From: Anisus vortex
Lineage: Eukaryota > Mollusca > Gastropoda > Planorbidae
Reading direction: 5' to 3'
NCBI GenBank assembly: GCA_949126835.1
Contig: OX421508.1
Location: 13,594,272 to 13,658,271 of the forward strand
DNA: 64,000 bases
The notes under the pieces are model-generated. The model was not told where the DNA came from, ran no database searches, and saw only the letters and a program-made list of their open reading frames with translations. A program made the translations under genes and the position numbers. This document shows positions 56,091 through 64,000 of this stretch, piece after piece (the stretch's first letter is position 1; every line of letters starts with the position of its first letter).

Positions 56091-58229
56091 AAATTTAAAA
56101 TATTGAGGTGTTAACAAAATCCACAACAAACACTGGCAATTGACTGAGTACATAAGCAGGACATTTTTTTGTTTTTTTTCACCTTTGCTGTTTACCTATC
56201 TTCATATCAAAAACAAATAATAAAAATAATGCAACTAAATATTTTGCTGATACTAAAAGAATAAAGAAACAAATAAACAAAAACTGAACAGCATAAAGTA
56301 ACTTGCATCAAGCAAAAGGGAAAGAATTTGGACAAAAAGGGGGAGGGGGGGGCAAGCAATAGCATGCAGAGAAAGACAAGTAGAAAATAATATGCAGTTC
56401 AAACCAAACAATGAAGAACAACCTTTTGGGAATGATCAAATACATCCATTGTCTCTATTACTTGGATTGTAAGTGTATGCTCTTTTATAACTCTGCAAAG
56501 GTTGGGCAATGCACTTTAGCTAACCCCTACAAAAGGTTCAGCTGTCATCTCATACAAAATATTTATCTCAAGTCCATCAGTTGAATTTTAATAAATACTG
56601 AGCATTAAATTCTTTGAAAAAAGCAGAGAACTAGAACTTAAAGCAAAAAAAACATTTTTTCATGGTAGTATTGGTCACCCAACATCAAGATTACAAATTC
56701 CAAAAATGGGAAAAAGTTTTTGGATCATATATTTTAATAAGTTTACAGATACCATAAATCATAAATGTTTTTAATCATCAATTTTTTTTACTACCCTGGC
56801 TTAGCGTTTTATTATCACAAGAGTTACACATTGATTTCCGCTCAGGAATATGTCATAAAGAAAAGTCATAACACAGATTTTACATGTGAAAATATCAAAT
56901 AAATTTTAGGGTCTATGCATTTTAATTATAATTTTGAAGAAGTGTGAGATAAAAAAAACTTTAAGTAAGTAAGTAGAAGTATGCAAGGAAAATGTGTGAA
57001 CATGTCTACTTGGTACAATGTATAAAACAACATTTAAAGAAGAAGAAAAATAAAGTATTTTTTGTGACTAGTACAGGCATGAAAAAAAAAACATGCTAAA
57101 AAATGCACAAAACAATATTAATTGTAAGAGTTATGCAAAAGCAAAATTTTAAATTCCCACATAAACCAAGGTGGGCTAAAGTTTGATTCATAAAATTTAT
57201 AAATTATTGATTCAATTCACAGAAAACAAAGTTGTCAAATATATTCTTTTGTTCACATAGAAACATTGACTTTTTGATTCACAGGCAAGAAATTGGTTAA
57301 ATCCAGGTTCAAAATGTTTTAATATTCATAATTTAAGTCAGTCTTGGTGGGAATTAGCTGGACATATTTGTGATACACACAGTAACATGGAAACACTGCA
57401 TTAGACTTTTTCAACAGTGCTACAAAACAGAGTGTACTTAATCTGAACCCTTCAAGCAATATTTTCTTTTATAAATAGCACATTTTACTATTTGTTTTAC
57501 TACTTATTCCTTGAGAACCAAACATTTTTTTTGATGAGCGAACCTTCGATAGAGCTCCAAAATAATTGTGTAACTTTTTTTTATTAATTACAAGTAATAA
57601 CAACATGTAAAGAATAAATTGTTTAAAACTCAATAACTAACCTGATCATTATAAGTATCAGAATATTCTATCTCTAATAATAATTCCTAAAAAAAGGTTT
57701 CATCAATGCCTGAGAACATCTCATTACTGGCCATGGCTATGTATATGGGACTCACAATAATTGACATCAGTTGCGATTACGCACACTAAAACTCAGTAAT
57801 TGATATATTGTTTTTAAATTAAAAACTAAATTAAATTTAACTAGTGTTAAAACTATTTTACATAACCTATATATTGACAAAAAAAAATATACTGAAATTT
57901 GCTCTTGAAAAGATTTAAATAAAAGACTAAAAGAAACAGTGGATAATATTAGATTATAAATACTTGTTTGGTGAATTTAAATATTCATTCCATTTTATAA
58001 AAGTACCACATTTTTAAGTTTCAAAATACCACAAAGTACAATAAAATATTACAATTATAAAACAGTATAATAAATTGTTTAAGTACTGCAAAGTATTAAA
58101 ATAAAATAGAAAAGTGTAATACATGAGACAAAAGGAAACTGAAAATATGAGTAGAATTACACTAGTACATGAAACTGTAAAATAAGAAATGTGTTGTCCA
58201 TTGGTCACACTGAGTTGTCCACGGTCAGT

Positions 58230-61200
58230 TTAAGCGACTTGCTCATACTTGGCCCTGTTAATGGACTTGGCCAGACAAAATGCTAAAATAGCCCCAAGTA
58301 CCTGAATACACAAAAAAGCCAGGAATCAGTCATGAAAATGGTAGGTGGAAAAGCTAAGTCTTTGCTGGGTTTTTGTATGCTGGTAACACAAGCTATTATT
58401 TAAATTAAAAGCTTCCAAATTGTAGAAATACATCAGAATTATTCAATACCCTATAGGCTATTATCTAATCATTTGCTATTATCAATTTAATGAAATTTAT
58501 TTACACATCAAATAATCATTTGAGCTGAGATATAATTAAATATCAATATAATAAATTTTCTTGCAATAGTCTTCCATAAAAAAGCCCATTTATTTCAAGA
58601 AAAAGAAAAAATTAGAAATTAAATCCTGGTTCTATTAGAACTCAACTTAATGAATAATAACACATCAATCAGTAAACAACATAAGCTAAATTGGACAACT
58701 GTGCTATGTGTGGGTTGAAAGTTGTTGCCAACTTTTCAAGTGGCACTAATTCATTTCTAAAATAGCTACAGAAAATTTCATATTTTAACCCTTGCAGCCC
58801 CTGTCGCATATTTTTTCCTCCAGAAATGTCTTTCCCTCAGTCCCAGACACTTATATTTCCCTCCAAATAAGAAATTTCCTCAGTCTCAGACACATATATT
58901 CCCCTCAAGGAAGGGTGTCTATTTAAAGATCAAAATAAAGGATTTGACCTTTCACCATAGTCTCAGGCAGAATATGTATTCGATAGCTGAATAGTTGAAT
59001 TTTATTTCGCTTTTTAAATAATGAAAATTGACCAATTATTGAGTTGTTTTTTTTTAAATGAAGGTGCGGTCCTAATGGACGCTACGGAATTACCTTCCGT
59101 TATTATGGCGGTTCTTGATGATGAGAATTTTTCTTATGGATTATTTTTTACGAATGAAAACAATTACTTTATGAATTAGATTATTCTAATAAGGTAAGTC
59201 ATTATGTTTCTAGCAATTTACTCTCTTTGTGTTATCAATTTTTACCAACAAAAAAGTAAAAAAAATAATTTCGGAACCCTATCAGACATGCCTACCCCTA
59301 AGGACTAAAAAGAGAAACAATCTTGATGAAAAAGAGGATTTTTCAACAAAAAAGCGGAACACCCTTTATCTAACAATCTTTTATAACAAAAAAAAAACAA
59401 CATTAGCTATTTAAAATGTAGGTAGGCCTACGTTTTAAAGACAATTTGCAATTGACCCACAATGGATCTAGATCTAGTGTAGTCCTACAGAGAACATTAA
59501 ATTCACATGTTTTTCTTTGCTGAATAAACTCCTCTGAATATTCCTTCATATAACTATAACACTGAATTAGTTATTTTTTTTACAGTTTGAATAAGTCATA
59601 TTTAAACTTTCTGAGGCAGGACGTTTAGATATATTCACAATCTTAGCAATGCAGTAAAGGAAAAGAAAATTCATTGCCAAACACGAGTAATACCGCAAAA
59701 AACATCAGAAAAACAAATACGCCAAAAGCGGAACGGTAGGCACGTCTACCCTATTGATGTCTCAGCCGTTCTGAAATAATGTCTGGGATGGAGGGAATAA
59801 TTAGTAAAATAATGGCTGGGACTGAAGGTATACATCGCAAATAAGTAGGTCGGTACTTTAAGGGTTAAAACATTTTATTAAAAATCCTCCCAATCTGAAA
59901 TCATAATACTGCTGGAAAAAATTTATATGTAATTTGATATTTAGATTTGTTTTTAAAGAAAATTGTAAGATAACAAAAAGAACTATCTGGAGCAAAAAAA
60001 ATACAATGCATACCTGGAAGAAAGAAATTCCCAGTGCTACTCCACCGATAGGCCCCATGTTTCCATTAATGAAGTCAACAACCAACATGTGGCAACCCTG
60101 GAAAAGAAGAAACAATTTAGGTCAACAACCAGTATGTGACAATTACTTAAAAGCTGCATTAGTTGAAGAAGGCTTTCAAAACAAAGTTATCTTTACATCC
60201 ATTCTTGATTATTTCTATCTACAGCACAATGACAAACCGTGGTAAACTACAGTGATCAAAAGGTCAGAGTGGCTTAATTTCTACTAGAATTGTGGGTGAA
60301 TTAAAGAATGCAAACAAAATTCTTTAAAACAATGAGCATATTCAATTTAGAGATATGATAATGTCCGTTAATATTTTACAACACCATTGTACTACACTTT
60401 CTATTTACCTGAGTGTGAATGTCAGTTGTATTCGACAGATTCAAGTGCTCGCACTTATTTTTATTGCGACAGCAGGACTCTGGAACTGAGTGGGGACCTT
60501 TGTCTTTGGCAAATGGTGTGTTGTACCAGTCAGCATAGCTGTCAATACCGCAGCAAACAAGCTGAAAATAAATTCATTGACAAGATTTCAAAACCACAAC
60601 CAACAGAAGCAGTTTTGTCAGAACATGTGCAAAGCAGATTTGGACTTGTTAAATCTGTTTATATAGTTAAAAGACAGGCTTTGTGGAGGATGCAGAAAAA
60701 TTATATGGTTCAGTCTTTAACTCATTTGCTACTACCGCGACTGAATGCGACATACCCCCCTCCGTACTAATGCGCCCAAACGCGGCCGCCACGTGTGTGA
60801 CTAACCTTGTCGTTTCTAGATTTTTTTTCGACATGCGTTCTGGGGTTTTATTTTACTGCAAAAACGGCTTTTAAAAAGTAGGAATATAGTCTGTTTCGTT
60901 AATAAAAACCGGATGTTTTTATCTAATTTCGTTTTTTGGCTATGCGCGTCAAAAAATTGGGTATTTTTCCCTTGCCTTTCGTCTTGTAAAATTTTTTTTA
61001 TAGCCTTCGTCTTTCATTTTTTACTTTATTAATCGATAGCTCTATACATCCGAATATAACATTTAACAACAGTTCTGATAATAAGGATGCTGCAGATATA
61101 GACTTAGATAAATTTCCATTTCAACTCGATTTTTGGGATTTATTATACTTTATCGGACTTTGACGCTAGGCCTAGAGAAAATATTTAGCCAAATCATAGG

Positions 61201-64000
61201 GTCTCAACACTCAGCGAATGATTCTACCGATAATTCGGCATTTTTTATGTATAAAAGTATACATTTCCAGAAAGCTAAGATATTTATCTATTTTATGATG
61301 TAATTTTTATTCACTTTGGGGAATATTTAATTATTAAAAAAAATATTTAAAAAAATTTTACTAAATTTAATACGGAGTTCCTTCCCTTTGGCTAGTACTT
61401 TCCCGGGTGTCTTTGGAAAGTAGGTTAGTAGCAAATGAGTTAAAGTTACTTCATTGAATTAATTTAGTTTCAAAACGAACTAATTATAACTTTACTGATT
61501 TCCTGACTAGTAAAAAAAGACAACTGTGCTTAAAGGAACGATTTACTGATAACCAAAGATACATGGTAATATCTAAAATAAAAAATTAGTGTATATGCTC
61601 GCATATAGGTTGCACTTAAACAACACACTTTAAAAATTAGGAGTGCGACATATTCCACTCAACACAGGTTTTAAAAAGCCTACTCTGACATTACATTGTA
61701 ACTATCACCGAAAGCGGTGGTTATGAAAATGTAGAATTACTAGGGTATGTAAAGGCCAATATTTTACTATAAAAAACACTTTTGTTGGTCCACTGAAACT
61801 TTTTTGTGCTTACGGAGCTAAAGAAAATGTCACTTTAAATATAAATTCTATATATATATGAAATGGAAAATATGATAATTTGCAGACCCTCTAGGTGGCA
61901 GAGCGACACTTGGAAAATGGTGAATGAATTCTATTTAACTCTTGTATTAAATCCAAAATTATAGACGAGAGCATTGAGCATTCTGCTTGTTATGGCATGG
62001 AGAGTCCTATTGGTATGGGTGAGTGATGGCAAGGGGAGTGGTGTAATAACATGGCGAGTCGTGCTATGCTAATCACCATTAGCATTAGTCAAGTAATAGA
62101 AGACAAAGTGGGCTGAACCCCAGTTTGTATACCATGTAAAACATCAATGAAATGTAAAAAATTACTTTCTCTTGAAGTTCATCCACAGCCACTGTAATTT
62201 CTCTGTTTCCTTTTGTATCATACATTTGTAAAGCTGACTGCAGACCTTCTTTGAATCCAGTTTCCAACTGAGTTTAACATAACAACAAAAAATAAATAAA
62301 AGGTTAAACTTTTATGAAGACGTTTAGAAATACATATACTTGTTAAAGTAGTTCAACAATATTTTAAAATAAAACAGAATGAAGACATTGACCAGAAAAT
62401 GTGTACATGCAATAAAAGTGTTTTTGTAACTCTTGATGTGCTGACCATCTTTCTCAACCCCTTCACATTTCCCCACTATCCCAAACATGAAAGGCATACA
62501 CCAAATTTGGAAAGATAATTGTCAAAGAAAAAGTAATAAGCTAAAATATACTCCATCAGTAACATGCATAGCTTTAAAATAATTACACAATGGTTATGGC
62601 AATAAATAAATAACAAAGAAAAAAACTGTTAAGAAAATACAACTTCAGCAACTTACCTTTCCTCTGTAGACCAGGAGAGCTATACCAGCACTAAGTTCAA
62701 TGACAAATACAATGAAGAGAAAACCACAAAACTGAAATACAAACGTAATAAAAATGATTTAAAAAAAATATGCTTATGATAAACAGCAATTACTGGGGAA
62801 AGAGACCACCTCAAACTTTTTGAAAAAAAATTTGTTAAAAAAATTGATTTTAAGCCATGTGTATCTTTCATATCACCAGCATATGCAGAGGTGAGAAAAT
62901 GAGAATGTTAAATTTATTTTAATCAATAATCTATAGCTAAATTGTCACAAGATCATCCCTGTACTAATTACAACAATATCAGTTTTAAAAGCCAATTTAA
63001 AGCAGTAGGAAAGAAATAAGTTTCTTTTAGTTTTTGGCTATTCAGAGTTACTATAAGATAACATTTTATATTTTTTAGCAAGCAAACAATCGAGTTTGTT
63101 TTATGAGGATAAATTATAGAATTATAGACTAGTAATAAATAATTTTATAATTTCTCCATACAAAGTCTTATTATACTTTATAGAAAATTCACTACTTTAA
63201 ATGCTGCAATTAGAATTAGTATCCTGTTAGATTTTGCCTAATTTACAAGAACTCATCGGAATAGTCTTTCCATGAAATAAATTTGAGCTAATTTATTTGA
63301 ACTATAGAATCACTTTTGCACTCTCGACAAAAAAAGAAGAAATAAAATGAAACTGAAGTGAATAGAAAAAATCAACAATAAAAGTTTTTATTTACATTTT
63401 TTTTAACAAATATTATTTTGGATCATAATTGTCTTAAAATTCAAATATCTGCATTTTCAGACAAGCCAATTTTGAAAGACAAACTGGTCTAAGGTGTAAT
63501 GGGGCGTAAATTTTAGTCATTTTCAAAAACAATCCCAGAAAATGCAGAACCGTAGGCATGTCTGTTAATGGGATCGTAATCTCAAAATAGTAACATTACT
63601 CTAGGGTTATTAGATTGTCTTTGATACACTATCAAAGTATTAAAAACTAAAGTAGCATTATCTAAACATTCTACTTTCATTTAAGAATGTTTAAAACGGG
63701 AAAATAAAAATAAAATTATAATGTCCCCAAAATAAAAAAATGTATGGACTTTGTGTCAATTTAGGGGTTAAAAATCTGTAAAACTCAAATCAGAAAAGTC
63801 TGTCTAGATAAAAACAAACTTTTTTTTCTGTTCTATTGCTACACACTTTTTGAAAAAAAATAAACAAAGATTTGTTTCAATCCTTAAAAAAAAAGCATTT
63901 GAAAAGTTTTTCTATAAATATACTTAATGTTAAAGACTAAGAAACTGACCATGTACAAGAGGAGAGAGTGGCCTTTGATGGTACAGCAGCATCCCAAGGA
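58230..64000 (-). CDS. Tetraspanin, 3' six exons (5' end outside window)
   Basis: Exons in transcript order are 63950-64000 (partial), 62657-62731, 62166-62267, 60409-60561, 60014-60097 and 58230-58301, with TAA at 58230-58232. Every visible junction is GT-AG and phase 0. The 178 residues start with GCCCTIKGHSLLLYM, the end of TM2 and the small loop. They continue with TM3 (FCGFLFIVFVIELSAGIALL) and then the large extracellular loop with the CCG motif (LVCCGIDSYADWYN), PESCC, one more cysteine and a final GC. Two possible N-glycosylation sites (NLS, NTT) precede the last loop cysteine. TM4 is GGVALGISFFQVLGAILAFC with a short tail ending KYEQVA. Tetraspanins organise membrane microdomains. 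The CCG...DW and PESCC pattern is like the CD9/CD151 group. The first exon(s) are beyond 64000. Confidence 0.95.
58789..59864. mobile_element. piggyBac-like MITE in last tetraspanin intron
   Basis: TTAA at 58785-58788 and 59865-59868 flank a 1,076-bp segment. Its ends read CCCTTGCAGCCCC and, in complement, CCCTTAAAGTACC. Subterminal CAGTCCCAG words occur inverted at both ends (58837 and about 59815). A TTAA target with CCC(T)-type ends is characteristic of piggyBac. No transposase is encoded. It lies in the intron 58302-60013. Confidence 0.6.
60721..61439. mobile_element. piggyBac-like MITE in tetraspanin intron
   Basis: 719 bp bounded by TTAA (60717-60720 and 61440-61443). Perfect 14-bp terminal repeats CTCATTTGCTACTA / TAGTAGCAAATGAG extend with the TTAA to 18 bp. 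There is no coding capacity. It lies in the intron 60562-62165, next to the exon that encodes most of the large extracellular loop. Kolobok-type elements also use TTAA, so the superfamily is not settled. Confidence 0.7.

Larger units (their letters stand above)
53905..58229 (-). other. Probable long 3' UTR of the tetraspanin gene
   Basis: From the tetraspanin stop codon leftward, about 4.3 kb is AT-rich (often A-rich on the plus strand) and free of recognisable transposons. Transposon-derived sequence resumes just beyond, at 53770. A canonical AATAAA on the minus strand lies at 53923-53928. A 44-bp duplication (TTTTGTTATCACACTGATAA type) lies at 55998-56090. The extent is inferred. Earlier AATAAA copies could also be used. 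Confidence 0.4.

Noticed and set aside
60387..60874. Plus-strand frames over the tetraspanin exon and the adjacent intron MITE
   Set aside because: They overlap a minus-strand exon with clear splice sites and conserved cysteine motifs. The plus-strand frames are shadows.
1..64000. CRISPR-like arrays
   Set aside because: Tandem repeats here have no unique spacers of constant length, no cas genes are present, and the host is eukaryotic.

Overview
The window looks like nuclear DNA of a mollusc, most likely a heterobranch (pulmonate-type) gastropod. The reasons are a single-exon class A GPCR of the type expanded in snail chemosensory repertoires, a tRNA-derived SINE whose body resembles one I know from gastropods, several clades of non-LTR retrotransposon, spliced genes with GT-AG introns, and an AT-rich background with many simple repeats. 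Nothing bacterial is present: no operons, Shine-Dalgarno sites or CRISPR arrays.

Only two host genes are convincing, both on the minus strand near the right end. One is an intact intronless GPCR (49602-50720). The other is the 3' part of a tetraspanin gene (58230-64000), with six phase-consistent exons (the 5'-most cut by the window edge) and probably a 3' UTR of about 4.3 kb running down to about 53.9 kb. A third, unrecognised protein-like region (27152-27855) is split by a -1 shift at a TTT-TAG site and followed by a long tandem array of AATAAA-bearing units.

The rest is a mosaic of transposable elements and tandem arrays, often nested. From left to right: a decayed hAT-like inverted-repeat element with a LINE fragment inside (1033-3574); a dispersed hAT-like repeat and LINE debris (4.5-5.5 kb); a Ty3/Gypsy-like LTR and gag gene (8001-10822) cut by a 1,038-bp hAT-type element with an 8-bp target duplication; a 7-bp-TSD MITE inside a 61-bp minisatellite (12.0-12.8 kb); several further minisatellites (14.8-17.8 kb); a 2.46-kb hAT transposon with a perfect 8-bp TSD and a dead transposase (18360-20821); a 197-bp hAT MITE (22202-22398); mariner-like and LINE remnants (25.4-27.0 kb); two head-to-tail Helitron-like units (29799-33725); a 31-copy, indel-free 48-bp minisatellite (35927-37414) abutting a SINE; a very young LTR retrotransposon (37517-43218) inserted in that SINE, whose pol is almost wholly deleted while gag stays open; a fold-back repeat and LINE tail (43.4-44.1 kb); a LINE with a reverse transcriptase pseudogene (47018-48480); a second copy of the 7-bp-TSD MITE (49214-49506); and a hAT MITE (52169-52324). 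Two piggyBac-like TTAA MITEs sit in consecutive introns of the tetraspanin gene.

The genes do not form a pathway. The main interest lies in insertion histories that can be read at base resolution, the non-autonomous gag-retaining LTR element, the coding-frame-preserving minisatellite, and the unidentified split ORF.
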